NCBI RefSeq assembly: GCF_004770045.1
Contig: NZ_RQFO01000014.1
Span: 189,335-253,334, forward strand
From: Leptospira montravelensis
GTDB lineage: Bacteria > Spirochaetota > Leptospiria > Leptospirales > Leptospiraceae
Direction of reading: 5' to 3'
Length of the DNA: 64,000 nucleotides
Below, piece after piece: positions 8,868 through 18,490 of this stretch. The position numbers and the translations under genes are program-made. Each line of letters starts with the position of its first letter. Position 1 is the first letter of the stretch. The notes under the pieces were generated by a model. It saw nothing but the letters and a program-made list of their open reading frames with translations. It was not told the DNA's origin and made no database searches.

Positions 8868-8899
8868 CAAACCTATAGAATCCAATTCTATAATGTTTG
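8868..8899. terminator. Bidirectional hairpin between convergent genes
   Basis: Nested arms CAAAC/GTTTG and TATAGAAT/ATTCTATA with a CCA loop form a 32-nt hairpin between the convergent argF and globin stops. T-rich sequence follows on the plus strand. Its position and symmetry suit a shared terminator. Confidence 0.6.
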
Positions 8900-8916
8900 T
8901 TTGTTAGTTAGTCTGT

Positions 8917-9351
8917 TTAATCCTTTATCGAATCTTTGCGATTGACCATCCAACCACTAAATCCATCTAAAAAATATAAAAAATCAACTTTGTCTTCGTG
9001 TTCAAAATCGAAGTTTTTTAAGGCTTCGTCATAACAATCAAACCACACGGCTCTTTCTTTTTCAGAAATAGGAAAAACAAAATGGCGCATCCGCATTCTG
9101 GCAGGTCCCCATTTTTCTATATAATAACTTGGGCCACCTAACACTTGTATTAAAAAATCTGCTTGTTTTTCCTTCGCCAAATCCCAGTCGCTTTGGAACA
9201 TCCACCGAATTTCCGAGGTAGCCACAAGGTCATAGAAGTCAGAGACAAGTTTACGGATGTTTGTTTCTCCCCACTTTTCAAATAGGAATTTTACATTCGG
9301 ACTTGGCGGTGGTGGTCCGCCGGGCGGTGTATAAATATCGTTTGGATCCAA
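8917..9351 (-). CDS. Truncated haemoglobin, group II (trHbO-like)
   Basis: This protein of about 144 residues has a globin core of 2-on-2 type: FLFEKWGE at the N-terminal helix, a VSDFYDLV segment, the proximal-histidine region RMRHFVFPI, and VWFDCYDEAL with the tryptophan typical of group II. Such proteins bind oxygen or NO and act in redox or nitrosative defence. The frame continues upstream to an ATG at 9462, but those extra 37 codons run through the GC-rich structured element at 9414-9458 and read as an unrelated Arg/Pro/Leu-rich stretch. I therefore place the start at TTG 9351, after a GGAAA sequence. A Pro-rich linker (PPGGPPPP) precedes the globin fold. Confidence 0.8.
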   Translation of the reverse strand: MDPNDIYTPPGGPPPPSPNVKFLFEKWGETNIRKLVSDFYDLVATSEIRWMFQSDWDLAKEKQADFLIQVLGGPSYYIEKWGPARMRMRHFVFPISEKERAVWFDCYDEALKNFDFEHEDKVDFLYFLDGFSGWMVNRKDSIKD

Positions 9352-9413
9352 TTCAATTTCCAGAATTGCGAAAGGGACAGGAAGGGGAAGTCGATTTTCG
9401 ACCGGAGCCGAAA

Positions 9414-9458
9414 GGCGAAGCCCGGACTGGCCCGGCCCTTTGGCACAAAGGGTTCGCC
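9414..9458. repeat. GC-rich three-way-junction element
   Basis: This 45-nt element folds on either strand into a closed three-way junction. The outer stem is GGCGAA (9414-9419) with TTCGCC (9453-9458). The first arm is CCGG-ACTGGC-CCGG (9422-9435) and the second is CCCTTT-GGCAC-AAAGGG (9436-9452). Only two bases are unpaired at the junction. It is strikingly GC-rich in an AT-rich region and lies between the divergent globin and CitE-like genes. It resembles a REP-like palindromic unit or a structured RNA. No second copy is visible in this window. Confidence 0.5.
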
Positions 9459-9611
9459 CCAAAATTTCTTAAAGGAAAGCGAATGTCAGCCCGTGGAAAC
9501 TTGTCTGGGAGGTTTGGCCTGACACGGTGCGGTTATTGTTTTACGATTATTTCCTCGACGATAGGTAAAATTCACAAAACTTGGTAAAAAAATCTGAAAA
9601 AGGTATATTAA

Positions 9612-10604
9612 ATGGCACTGACTCACCCGCAATCAGCTCTCTTTGCAGGAGAAAAACCTTTCCCTATCATTCCTGCTTGTGAACACTTCGCTGGATCTGA
9701 AAAACTCATCACCAAAGCTCTCGAGTTACAAAATAAACTCGGCGGACTTTTTGATATCACGATGGACTGCGAAGACGGTGCCCAAACGGGAAAGGAAAAA
9801 GAACATGCAGAGATGATTGTTCGCATCCAAAATTCTGAACTCAACAAACACAAAATGAGTGGAGTTCGTATCCATGATTATACCAACGAACATTGGAGAG
9901 GTGATATTGATATCATCGTTCCTGGTGCCGGAAATGTAATTGCTTACATTACAATCCCAAAACCTACAAAAGCAAGCCAAGTGAAAGAACAAATCACTTA
10001 CATCCAAGATGCTTGTAAAAAAGCAGGAATCAAAAGAGAGATTCCTATCCACGTATTAATTGAAACTCACGGTGCCTTAAATGATGTATTCGAAATTGCA
10101 AGCCTACCTTGGTTGCAAGTTTTGGATTTCGGTCTTATGGACTTTATCTCTGGTCACCACGGTGCAATCCCTGCTTCTTGTATGAAGTCACCAGGTCAGT
10201 TTGACCACGAACTTCTCCGCCGAGGAAAAGCAAACCTAGTGGCTGCGGCACTTATGAATGGAGTGATTCCAGCACATAACGTAACTTTGGATCTGAAAAA
10301 TGTCTACCAAACATATGCGGATGCAAAACGTGCGCATGATGAATTTGGTTTTTTACGTATGTGGTCCATTTACCCTGCGCAAATCCAATCCATTTTGGAT
10401 GCAATGGCTCCTAACTTTGCGGAAACTCAAACTGCTTGTGACATTTTAATCAAAGCACAAGATGCAGAATGGGGACCAATCCAACACGATGGAGACCTTC
10501 ATGACCGTGCCACGTATCGTTATTTCTGGGAACTAGTCCAAAGAGCAAAACTCACAGGACAAAAACTTCCAGACGAAGTAGAGAAACGATTTTTTTCTAA
10601 GTAA
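9612..10604 (+). CDS. HpcH/HpaI aldolase (CitE / malyl-CoA lyase-like) family protein
   Basis: This 330-residue TIM-barrel protein has the family's metal and CoA-ester motifs: MDCEDGA at 51-57, LIETHGAL at 149-156 with the conserved metal-binding Glu, and FGLMDFISG at 173-181 with the conserved Asp. The family makes or cleaves C-C bonds of malyl-CoA, citramalyl-CoA or related esters. No citrate-lyase D/F subunit is adjacent, so a stand-alone malyl- or citramalyl-CoA lyase is more likely than citrate lyase. The exact substrate cannot be read. A terminator follows 30 bp after the stop. Confidence 0.85.
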   Translation: MALTHPQSALFAGEKPFPIIPACEHFAGSEKLITKALELQNKLGGLFDITMDCEDGAQTGKEKEHAEMIVRIQNSELNKHKMSGVRIHDYTNEHWRGDIDIIVPGAGNVIAYITIPKPTKASQVKEQITYIQDACKKAGIKREIPIHVLIETHGALNDVFEIASLPWLQVLDFGLMDFISGHHGAIPASCMKSPGQFDHELLRRGKANLVAAALMNGVIPAHNVTLDLKNVYQTYADAKRAHDEFGFLRMWSIYPAQIQSILDAMAPNFAETQTACDILIKAQDAEWGPIQHDGDLHDRATYRYFWELVQRAKLTGQKLPDEVEKRFFSK

Positions 10605-10634
10605 TCGTTCCCTAGTCAAAAACTAGACCAAAAG

Positions 10635-10662
10635 AAAAAGGCTCTTTAGGGGGCCTTTTTTT
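10635..10662 (+). terminator. Rho-independent terminator of the CitE-like gene
   Basis: Arms AAAAAGGC (10635-10642) and GCCTTTTT (10653-10660) flank a 10-nt loop and run into further T residues. It is 30 bp after the stop. Confidence 0.8.
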
Positions 10663-10806
10663 ATGCCTAGGAAGGCGTTCCCCTGAAATGACCCAAACAG
10701 AGATTTAAGAATTTAGTGAATAATTTCTGTTTTTACAGATTTTATATCCAATATATTGATTTTTTGTTTGTAATCCTGAACTGTAGATTAGTTACTGTCC
10801 TAACTT

Positions 10807-12627
10807 ATGGACAAGCGAATCACAAAATTAACCTTCTTTCTTTTCCTTTCGGTACCTTTGGTTCCCCTCTTCTTAGGGACAGGTGAACTTTTTGCCCAAA
10901 CCGAACCAAGTGGCCCAAACCTAAAACAAGATCCTGTAGTTTTAGAACAGGTTCCCCCTCTTCCCAAAGAAGAAAAAAAAGAAGGGTATGTAAGTCCGCA
11001 GATAGGAAATCTTTCGGGAGAGTATTTGCGAAGTTTGCAAGTGACAACAAAACAAAGAAAGGCAATCCAAGAAAACAAATCACTTTGGTTTGCTGACAAG
11101 TTTCGTGTTGGGTTTGGAATTCGTCCGAAAGCAGACTCTCTTTATAATACAGATTTTGACAAGTCCACAGCAGATAACAGAAACAATGCGCTAAACCAAA
11201 CACAGTTTTATGTGATAGGTGATCTAAACGAAAATGTCTTATTCAAAGTTACCTTACAAGATGTACGCCTTTGGGGAGGTGAAGTCGTGTCAGGGGGAAA
11301 TGCAGACCAGAAATATGGAGCCATCGCGAACGCAGGGACAACGATTGATACAAGTAAACAAAAAGAAGTTGTTTTAAATAACTTTACCGGTTTTCGAGAA
11401 GCATTTTTAGATTTAAAAACAACAAACCAAAACTTCAGACTCCGCACTGGCAGGCAAATTTTAGAATTTGGTGACGGAAGAATTCTTGGATCCAGAAACG
11501 ATAGTTTGAATGGAAATTCTTTTGATGCACTAAGATTTACTGGAAAAATAAGTAATCATACTTTAGATATATTTGGTTCTGTCATTGGTGCTGAAAACAA
11601 TTCCAATAGCCTTGTCTCCAATAATTCTACAAAGTTAGGTGGAATTGGAGATGCATATTACGGCGGTGTACATTATAACTGGAAAGTCGCAGACTGGTTA
11701 GGACTTGATTTATATAATTATAGTTTATACAAACAACAGAAAAAAGCAATTACCCCACCAGTTCTCTCGGATACGCGCAATTATCGCGGTGATGACCAAT
11801 TGAATACTTCTGGATTTCGACTGACCAATCGGACCAAAAACAATTTCCTACCAGACGGAACAGGAATTGATTGGATGGTAGAGGCAGCTTGGCAAACCGG
11901 ATTTAATGGTATGAGAGTGAGTCCTGATTGGTTGAATCAAAAAGGAAATTATGTTACCAACGAGAAAACGGGGGAACCGCCACCATTTTCGGAGGCCGTG
12001 AAATACAAAGCAAATATAGTAGCCGTCCAACTCGGTTATACTCCCATAAAAGAATTTAGAATTGGCGTTCAATATGTACAAGCCTCAGGTGATCCCAATC
12101 GTAACGATTCGAGTGTTGCCACATACAATCCTTTGTTTGCAACAAGAAGGATGGCAGGCGGAGCACTACCCTTTGCGGGAAACGGAAATTCTGGACTTGT
12201 GTTTTGGCAAAATATCAAAGATTACTCTATTCATCTGAAATATGAAACTTCTCATTACGGGACATTTATATTCAATCCTCACTGGTATTATAAAGTAAAA
12301 TTACAAGACGGATATTATGATAACAATAATTATGTGGCAGGAAGTAAAGCAACAGGAGAAACCGCTTCCACTGAAGATTATTTTAATAACCAAGCTTACA
12401 ATACGAATAAACCACAATTGGGAAACCTCGTTGCGACAGAACTAAACTTTATTTATATCATTACACCTTTTGAAAATGTTTCTTTTTGGTTTGGTGCCAC
12501 AGTCATCCGAGCAGGTGACGCAATCAGAAATCAAAAAAACAATCCTAATGAGCCTGACCCACTCCATCGATACGATTTAAGTCCTACAGCTACAATGGTT
12601 ACATTTCAAACCGTGTTTGCGATCTAA
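10807..12627 (+). CDS. Outer-membrane beta-barrel protein, alginate-export-like
   Basis: This 606-residue protein begins with a signal peptide (hydrophobic core about 8-24, FAQT cleavage site near 30-31). From about residue 95 it is built of alternating short amphipathic beta strands rich in Asn, Tyr and Gly, typical of a large outer-membrane barrel. The FREAFLDLK and LRTGRQILEFGDGRILGSR segments (about 197-230) resemble the conserved core of the alginate_exp/DUF1302-like porin family. It ends in FQTVFAI, close to the aromatic C-terminal signature of barrels. Substrate unknown; Leptospira have several paralogues. Confidence 0.82.
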   Translation: MDKRITKLTFFLFLSVPLVPLFLGTGELFAQTEPSGPNLKQDPVVLEQVPPLPKEEKKEGYVSPQIGNLSGEYLRSLQVTTKQRKAIQENKSLWFADKFRVGFGIRPKADSLYNTDFDKSTADNRNNALNQTQFYVIGDLNENVLFKVTLQDVRLWGGEVVSGGNADQKYGAIANAGTTIDTSKQKEVVLNNFTGFREAFLDLKTTNQNFRLRTGRQILEFGDGRILGSRNDSLNGNSFDALRFTGKISNHTLDIFGSVIGAENNSNSLVSNNSTKLGGIGDAYYGGVHYNWKVADWLGLDLYNYSLYKQQKKAITPPVLSDTRNYRGDDQLNTSGFRLTNRTKNNFLPDGTGIDWMVEAAWQTGFNGMRVSPDWLNQKGNYVTNEKTGEPPPFSEAVKYKANIVAVQLGYTPIKEFRIGVQYVQASGDPNRNDSSVATYNPLFATRRMAGGALPFAGNGNSGLVFWQNIKDYSIHLKYETSHYGTFIFNPHWYYKVKLQDGYYDNNNYVAGSKATGETASTEDYFNNQAYNTNKPQLGNLVATELNFIYIITPFENVSFWFGATVIRAGDAIRNQKNNPNEPDPLHRYDLSPTATMVTFQTVFAI

Positions 12628-12657
12628 TGTTAAAGGTTTAGGAAAAAAATTCTAAAT

Positions 12658-12683
12658 GAATGGGAACTAAAAAGAACCCATTC
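12658..12683. terminator. Hairpin between convergent genes
   Basis: Arms GAATGGG and CCCATTC, perfectly complementary with a 12-nt A-rich loop, lie between the convergent barrel and chemoreceptor stops. T-rich sequence follows on the minus strand. A shared terminator is plausible. Confidence 0.5.
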
Positions 12684-12723
12684 GAAAAAGAATATAAATC
12701 AAATATCTATCCAAATTGGAGAA

Positions 12724-14796
12724 CTATTTTAACTTAAATCTTTCTACCTGAGTAGAAAGATAAGACGCTTGCGAAGCAATTTCTCCTGCAACAATCGTTA
12801 GTTGGTCAGATCCACTGGCCACATCTTGTGTTCCATTGGAAATACTAATGATGGTTTTTGAAATTTCCTCGGTAGCTCTTTTTTGTTCGAAAACAGCATC
12901 TTCAATTTGTAGGTTTAAATTAGTAAGCAGATTTGAATTTTCAGCAATATCCTTTGCATTGTTTTCTTGTAAAAGTACAGAACCAAGAACTCTTTTTGCT
13001 GAGGTCTCAAATTCTTTTACTCGGCTATTGAGTAAGTTTAAAACTTCGGCGGCTTCTGTGACTTTTTTGTTTCCATTTTCCACCGCCGAATTTGTGGAAA
13101 TGACGAGATCTCCAATCTCTTTCACAGAGGCTCCCGTTTGTAAGGCAAGTTTTCCGATTTCTTCAGCAACCACAGCAAACCCACGGCCTGCGTCGCCTGC
13201 CCTAGCAGCCTCAATCGCAGCATTCAATGCTAAAAGATTGGTTTTTTCAGAGATCTCAGTGATGATATCCAAAACTTCGCTAATACGTTCCGCTTTTTCA
13301 CCGATATCTTCCATTGCACGAGTGGATTCATTCATGGCAGTTTCCCCAACGACTGCATGTTCTTTAGATTCAGAAGCAAATTTAGCAAGGTATTCCATTT
13401 CTTTATTAATATTTTGAACTTCTTCCCTTAAAGTTAAAACGGATCTATCAATTTCCTTCATTTTTACAACCGCTTCTTCCATCGACTTACCGACATTATC
13501 TGCCGATGCTGACAACTCCTCGACAGCTGCGGAAGATTCTTCAGCAGCCGAGGCTTGTGTTTGCGAGGTGTCCGATAAATTTTGAGAAGTGGAGGCCATT
13601 TTATTCGACTGGCTTCCTAAGGATTCCACCGTTTGTTTGATATCGCCAATAATAGATACCAAACTATTTTTCATTTGGTTCATTGAATGTAACAGACTGC
13701 CAATCTCATCTTGGTTGATTTCTTCTGCATTTATTGCTAGGTTTCCATTAGCAATTTCAGAAGAAAATTTCATGGCATTTTGTAAACGAACACTGATTTG
13801 TTTTTTAAATACAAAATTTAGAAAAAATAAAACTACAATCAGTATTAGGATCGATATAAAAGAAGAACTCAAAATTACCTTAGTAATTTGGTTACTAAAA
13901 ATAGAATCAGGAATACTCACTTGTAGTGCCCAAAATTGCGGATCTTTTCCAATATGAAAAGGGGAAAAATAATGAGTATATCCATCACTTTGAATGGTAA
14001 ACGTTTTACCAAGTTTTAGATTTTCTAAATAAATTTTTAGATGTTCGGGATTTTCAATTTTTTTGCCAAGTTTGGATTTGTCCTGACCATACATCACATA
14101 TATTCCTTTTTCTGAAATAAATGCAATATGACCTTGTCCACGAAAGGGACGGCTATCACCAATTTTTTCTTGTAAGGTATTAACATCTAAGTCAATACCA
14201 GCGGCCCCTTTAAATTGACCTTTCGGATAGATGGGAACCACAAGAGAAATCATCTGAACTTTTTTTCCATCAGCTACATATTCATAAGGACCAAAAACCT
14301 TCGCTTTGTTAGTTTTTTTTACTTGGAGATAATAATCTCCGGGTCCATTCAGATTGTCATAATCAACGAGATGATCTAATTTAATTTTTCCGTCACTTGT
14401 ATGGTGTAAATAGGGAATAAACCTACCCGTTTTATCATGTCCAGGTTTTCCAACAAAAGATGCATCCCTTCCTTCATAGGCATTCGGCTCATAACAAAGC
14501 CAAATGGCGAAGATATCATCATTGCGTTCCAAGATTTCTCTCATACTGCTAATCATAGATTCGCGAGGAGGAGATGTATAAAACAAAGCAAAACGGTATC
14601 CGCGAATCACACCCATCATCGCGTTTAAGTGTTCTTGGATTTCGAAGGACCACTTCTCTGATGTAATGTTTGCATTTTCTCTAATTTCTGTTTTTAGGTC
14701 TGTGATGGTTCGGTACATCTGAAACGAAGTTAAAACAACAATTCCAACAAATAAAATTCCAGCAATGGATAAAGAGACCCTTTGTCGTATACTCAT
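12724..14796 (-). CDS. Methyl-accepting chemotaxis protein with dCache sensor
   Basis: This 690-residue transmembrane receptor passes extracellular signals to CheA/CheW. It has a membrane anchor at about 8-28 and a periplasmic double-Cache-type domain at about 35-300 ([20 protein letters not shown]). A second membrane segment lies at about 308-331, then a HAMP domain (about 332-385) and the coiled-coil signalling domain to the end. The conserved hairpin tip contains [15 protein letters not shown]. Amine or amino-acid ligands are usual for dCache receptors, but the ligand is not readable. No che genes are adjacent. Confidence 0.93.
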   Translation of the reverse strand: MSIRQRVSLSIAGILFVGIVVLTSFQMYRTITDLKTEIRENANITSEKWSFEIQEHLNAMMGVIRGYRFALFYTSPPRESMISSMREILERNDDIFAIWLCYEPNAYEGRDASFVGKPGHDKTGRFIPYLHHTSDGKIKLDHLVDYDNLNGPGDYYLQVKKTNKAKVFGPYEYVADGKKVQMISLVVPIYPKGQFKGAAGIDLDVNTLQEKIGDSRPFRGQGHIAFISEKGIYVMYGQDKSKLGKKIENPEHLKIYLENLKLGKTFTIQSDGYTHYFSPFHIGKDPQFWALQVSIPDSIFSNQITKVILSSSFISILILIVVLFFLNFVFKKQISVRLQNAMKFSSEIANGNLAINAEEINQDEIGSLLHSMNQMKNSLVSIIGDIKQTVESLGSQSNKMASTSQNLSDTSQTQASAAEESSAAVEELSASADNVGKSMEEAVVKMKEIDRSVLTLREEVQNINKEMEYLAKFASESKEHAVVGETAMNESTRAMEDIGEKAERISEVLDIITEISEKTNLLALNAAIEAARAGDAGRGFAVVAEEIGKLALQTGASVKEIGDLVISTNSAVENGNKKVTEAAEVLNLLNSRVKEFETSAKRVLGSVLLQENNAKDIAENSNLLTNLNLQIEDAVFEQKRATEEISKTIISISNGTQDVASGSDQLTIVAGEIASQASYLSTQVERFKLK

Positions 14797-15166
14797 AAAG
14801 ATCGATCTTAGTTAGTTTATATTTTTTGTAAATATATTACCTATACTTTGTTACTAAATCTGAACTGATATACGAACTTACTATGCATTCATACGAAAGA
14901 AATTTCCGTAGATTTCCTAGTAAGTTCCTTTGGAAACATAAATTGTTATGACATCTACCAGGAAACAAATTGTTCAAAACGTATTTTAATAAATAAGGAA
15001 AGTCTTTGCGACATAAACTAATAAAACAAAGATCTGTTCTGCGACCAGTGTACGTTTTAATCTGTAAAAAGAAAAAAGGACCCCTTTTGTTCTAAAAAAA
15101 AGAGCTCCTAGGTTTTATCTGGTTTCTCTCTGGATATTATGAATCATTCTCAAAATGATTTGAGTT
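14797..15166. other. Intergenic region, 370 bp, no gene seen
   Basis: No ORF of coding character is found on either strand. It contains the chemoreceptor promoter region on the minus strand, a terminator-like hairpin at 15074-15088 and a weak hairpin (AATCATT/AATGATT) near 15140-15160. Nothing else is recognisable. Confidence 0.5.
15074..15088 (-). terminator. Terminator of the FecR lipoprotein gene
   Basis: On the minus strand AAAAGG-GGT-CCTTTT is followed by further T residues, 78 bp after the FecR gene stop. The stem is short but the T-run is good. Confidence 0.5.
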
Positions 15167-16303
15167 CTATTTTTTTGCCTTTGTGTTTACTTTAAAGTTT
15201 CGGTATTCTACGTATTCAATATCGTCTACGGATAACTGGAAAACACCTTTCGTAGAATGAACAATAAAAATATCACCTAACTGAGCAACCACGGCTCCGG
15301 AAAGCACCTCTCCGTTTGACTTATGAATTGTCTCGAGAATACTATAGTGTTTGTGAATTTCTTCTTCGTTGTCCAATCCAGCTTTTTCTGCATCTTTTGC
15401 AATTTGATTTAGAGCTTCTGCCCGTTTGACTTCATGTTCTTTTTCAATCGTATCCACTTTTGAAATTTCTGATGGATTGGCATTTTGTCTTTCGATTTGT
15501 TTTTTGATGGTTTCTGAAGTAATGGAGACAAGAGTTTCCGTTTCGGCCTTTTCTTGCGGACTGATCACAGTCTGTGATTTTGATAATCCGTTGTCCAAAT
15601 CTAAAAATCCAGTAAGTTGTTCATTGGTTAGAGCATTGGCAGATACTTTTGCATTGATCAAATATACCAATTCGTTTAAATTAGGATTTACTTCCAATGT
15701 TTCGCCTGGCTCCAGAACAACTTCGTTCTCTTCCAAAGTCTTCACTAAACGATTGTAATTTTCCACGGAAAGACCTTCATTGATCTCAACTAACTTTGGA
15801 GAAGTTTTAAATGCAACGGACACTGCACCTTCGTAAACTTTCACTTTTGGCACAGAACCTTTGTCTAACTCAAAAGAAAAAACGGTTCCTCGAACACCTG
15901 CCACCATTGTAGGCGAAGTTACCGAGAGGTTTTGTCCAGATTTTAATTTTACAGATTTAACCAGTAGGTTTCCTGCTAACATATGTATGTCTGTATTTGT
16001 TTTGGTTTCACCCGCAATGTCTCGAAACAAAATATCAGAGTTGTCTTTGACTCGGATCACCTCCCCTCGATAGGTTTGTAAGTCCACTCTGCCTAGTTTC
16101 GTGATGATTCGGTCGCCGGGACGAAGAACATCTCCAATCTTAGCCTTGTTTTCTTTTCCTTGTGAAGTAATACTAATATTACCTTGAAGGAAAGTGACCA
16201 CTGCGCCTGCGGTTTCGTCTTTTGTTTGGTTGGATCCAAACTGAAACCGACTGCACTGAAGAGATATTAAAAAGATAGTAAAAAGCGTTATAATAGTTTT
16301 CAT
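15167..16303 (-). CDS. FecR-domain lipoprotein (LipL45-like)
   Basis: This protein of about 378 residues starts with a lipoprotein signal peptide (MKTIITLFTIFLISLQC; Cys at 17). A FecR domain follows at about 35-160, with GDVLRPGDRIIT and the signature VAGVRGTVFSF. The C-terminal half is charged, helical and Lys/Glu-rich, and ends with a small beta-rich segment. This layout is that of the leptospiral LipL45 group, surface or periplasmic lipoproteins processed to a C-terminal fragment. No FecI sigma factor or TonB receptor is adjacent, so classical iron-citrate sensing is unlikely. I chose the ATG at 16303 rather than the in-frame TTG at 16315, as it gives a standard signal peptide. Confidence 0.85.
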   Translation of the reverse strand: MKTIITLFTIFLISLQCSRFQFGSNQTKDETAGAVVTFLQGNISITSQGKENKAKIGDVLRPGDRIITKLGRVDLQTYRGEVIRVKDNSDILFRDIAGETKTNTDIHMLAGNLLVKSVKLKSGQNLSVTSPTMVAGVRGTVFSFELDKGSVPKVKVYEGAVSVAFKTSPKLVEINEGLSVENYNRLVKTLEENEVVLEPGETLEVNPNLNELVYLINAKVSANALTNEQLTGFLDLDNGLSKSQTVISPQEKAETETLVSITSETIKKQIERQNANPSEISKVDTIEKEHEVKRAEALNQIAKDAEKAGLDNEEEIHKHYSILETIHKSNGEVLSGAVVAQLGDIFIVHSTKGVFQLSVDDIEYVEYRNFKVNTKAKK

Positions 16304-16385
16304 ATTTTTTTCCAAATGATCTTATATAAAAAGGAACAACTAAAGGTATCCTCATTTTCAAAAATTTAAATACAAAATTTAGTTT

Positions 16386-17024
16386 TTAAGAAATTAAATA
16401 GGATTTTGCGCATTTCCATAGAAATAAATATAAAAATGTCACTATCGATAAACTTCCCGCAAAGAGAATTAAGTTATATAAGCGATTTTTACTTAAAACT
16501 TTTGGATCCAAATCGGGGCTAACTGGCCTTACAAAAGAAACCAAAATGAGAATATATCCTATGGCGACTAACGTTGGTCCAATAAACAGAAGTTTTCCGC
16601 CAAAACTATAACTTCGGAGAGTTAAGGAAGAAACATTGCCTGTTTCTCTTAAGGAATCTAAACTACGAAAATCTAAATCTCCAAACTGGTAACCAACAGG
16701 TGTTCCAAAAATTAAAATGTTTTTCCCACCTTGTAAGTGGATTTCTAGGTCAGACCCAGAAAAACCAATGGAACTAACACCAGTTCTTTGTCTACCTGCA
16801 CCTTGGTAATTGTATCCAATTCGATCGATTTCTCTGGGATTAAATCGATCTTCTGAACTATGTGTGAATTGTTTTCGAATGAGGACACATTCCTTTGCAT
16901 CACAAATCAAACGGGCTCCAATTCCACTAAAATAAAACAAAAAAATGGGAAACAAAAGAAATAAAAAACCAACAATTGTTTGTTTTGATAAAAATGATTT
17001 TTTCATTTTATTTTCAGCTAACAT
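16386..17024 (-). CDS. Membrane protein of unknown function
   Basis: This 212-residue protein has one N-terminal membrane segment (about 17-36). A polar region of about 100 residues follows, with beta-type sequence and a QGAGRQRTG loop, then two C-terminal membrane segments (about 145-165 and 184-203). The architecture, two membrane blocks around a soluble domain, resembles the protein at 4757, but I see no clear sequence identity. GGAG lies 6 nt before the ATG. No family is recognised. Confidence 0.65.
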   Translation of the reverse strand: MLAENKMKKSFLSKQTIVGFLFLLFPIFLFYFSGIGARLICDAKECVLIRKQFTHSSEDRFNPREIDRIGYNYQGAGRQRTGVSSIGFSGSDLEIHLQGGKNILIFGTPVGYQFGDLDFRSLDSLRETGNVSSLTLRSYSFGGKLLFIGPTLVAIGYILILVSFVRPVSPDLDPKVLSKNRLYNLILFAGSLSIVTFLYLFLWKCAKSYLIS

Positions 17025-17085
17025 GAGTATCTCCGAAACAAAGAAGATATTCTCTGAAAAAAATTGAGCAATGACAATTTGAAAA

Positions 17086-18378
17086 TTATTTTTTTAATTC
17101 TGAAATTTTTTTACCTAAATCAGAAGATGGGCTAAAAGGTTTGGTTTTGCCAATCATTTGCGATTGGTAAATACTCGTGTGACCGGAAAAAATATAAGCA
17201 ATTCCTGTGCATAAGAAAAAATAAATGCCACAACTCCATCCGAACAATTCTATTCCCATAACAGCACATGCTAAAGGTGTATTTGTAGCGCCAGCAAATA
17301 CTGATATAAATCCTACACCAACAAACAAAATAAGATGAGAAGGATCAAAATACCCGAATAAGTTTCCTAAACTGGCGCCAATAAAAAAAAGTGGAGTCAC
17401 CTCTCCTCCTTTAAAACCAGAACCAATGGTTAATGCAGTTAATAATAACTTTATAAGAAAAGACTCCTTTGGCAAAGATACATGGAAAGCTTTTTGAATT
17501 GTGGGTATTCCCAAACCAAAATACTCAGAGTTTAATCCAAGTATAAACAGTATCACGAGTAAAACTCCTCCAAAAAGAGGCCGTAGTGGTGTATAATGAA
17601 TCCACTGAGAAAACAAATGGGAAATGTAATGCAGAATCAAACTAAAAAGTTTTGCTACCCATCCTGAGACAGCGGCCAAAACCACCAAACAGAGAAAAAT
17701 GGTTCCATTAAAATCAAATGGAATTTTTGGATATTGTGAATGAGATACACCCCAAAACATACAAACCAAGTGAGACAAATATGCTGAAAGAAATGCCGGA
17801 ACTATCAACTTATTTCGATAACTTCCAATACGAATGACCTCAATTGAAAAAATAGTCGCGGCCAAAGGAGTTCCAAATACAGAAGCAAACCCAGCACTCA
17901 TTCCAAGTATAATCAATGTTTGTTGTTCATGAATCTTCATGGGAAAGAATCGAACTAATTGGTGAGCGATGGAGCCCCCCATTTGTACAGCAGTTCCTTC
18001 TCGCCCAGCCGAACCACCAACAAGATGAGTTCCAAGTGTTCCTAGTAAAACAAAGGGTGCCATTCGAATAGGAAGAATGGAGGAAGGTGAATGGATTTCC
18101 TCCAAAAGTAAGTTATTTCCTTTGTTGGCATTTTTCCCATAATGAAAATAAAACCAACCAATGGTAAATCCTGCCAATGGGAGAAGATAAACAAGCCAAA
18201 TATGGGATTCTCGAATCGATGTGACTGTATCTAGTGCTACTAAAAAAAAAGCAGAGACTGATCCCACAACCAAAGCAATGAGTAGGATATAAAATAGCCA
18301 TTTGGCAAGAAACCTTAGGTTTAAGGAATACAAAAGTTGAGATACTCGGTTCTGAATTTTTGAAATTCCTAACTTCAT
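17086..18378 (-). CDS. CLC-family anion transporter, fluoride-type (CLC-F) motifs
   Basis: This 430-residue protein has about ten hydrophobic helices and the CLC fold motifs. The first selectivity motif, GSGIP in chloride transporters, is GNNLL at 87-91. The second, GREGP, is GREGT at 125-129, keeping the gating Glu. The third region reads GSGFKGGEVTP at 319-329. This combination marks the CLC-F branch, which exports fluoride in exchange for protons. Substrate is inferred from these motifs. No fluoride riboswitch is recognisable in the 112 bp upstream, which it shares with the divergent ArsR gene. Confidence 0.85.
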   Translation of the reverse strand: MKLGISKIQNRVSQLLYSLNLRFLAKWLFYILLIALVVGSVSAFFLVALDTVTSIRESHIWLVYLLPLAGFTIGWFYFHYGKNANKGNNLLLEEIHSPSSILPIRMAPFVLLGTLGTHLVGGSAGREGTAVQMGGSIAHQLVRFFPMKIHEQQTLIILGMSAGFASVFGTPLAATIFSIEVIRIGSYRNKLIVPAFLSAYLSHLVCMFWGVSHSQYPKIPFDFNGTIFLCLVVLAAVSGWVAKLFSLILHYISHLFSQWIHYTPLRPLFGGVLLVILFILGLNSEYFGLGIPTIQKAFHVSLPKESFLIKLLLTALTIGSGFKGGEVTPLFFIGASLGNLFGYFDPSHLILFVGVGFISVFAGATNTPLACAVMGIELFGWSCGIYFFLCTGIAYIFSGHTSIYQSQMIGKTKPFSPSSDLGKKISELKK

Positions 18379-18443
18379 TTGCCATTCCTATAAAATGGGA
18401 AGGGTTTTCTAAGAAAACTAACTTTTAAAAAATACTAAACCAC

Positions 18444-18469
18444 AATACTTAGGTGTTGACCTAAGTATT
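18444..18469. promoter_or_regulatory. Palindromic operator of the ArsR-family gene
   Basis: Perfect 11-bp arms AATACTTAGGT and ACCTAAGTATT flank a 4-bp centre. The palindrome overlaps the -35 box of the ArsR promoter and lies between two divergent genes, the usual place for an ArsR autorepression site. Confidence 0.75.
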
Positions 18470-18484
18470 AAATTTTACGATAAT
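18456..18484 (+). promoter_or_regulatory. Sigma-70 promoter of arsR-like gene, leaderless
   Basis: TTGACC (18456-18461), a 17-bp spacer and GATAAT (18479-18484) form a near-consensus promoter. The ATG at 18491 is only 6 bp after the -10 box, so transcription should start at or next to the start codon. No ribosome-binding site is present. Confidence 0.7.
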
Positions 18485-18490
18485 GCCAGT

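Noticed and set aside
9352..9462. N-terminal extension of the globin to ATG 9462
   Set aside because: The extra codons lie in the structured element and read as Arg/Pro/Leu-rich sequence unlike globins, so an internal start is more likely.
9261..9587. Plus-strand ORF of 108 codons opposite the globin gene
   Set aside because: It runs antisense through the globin gene and the GC-rich element and has no coding signature.
18379..18490. Fluoride riboswitch in front of the CLC gene
   Set aside because: The shared leader is dominated by the ArsR palindrome, and no crcB-type stem or conserved core could be recognised.
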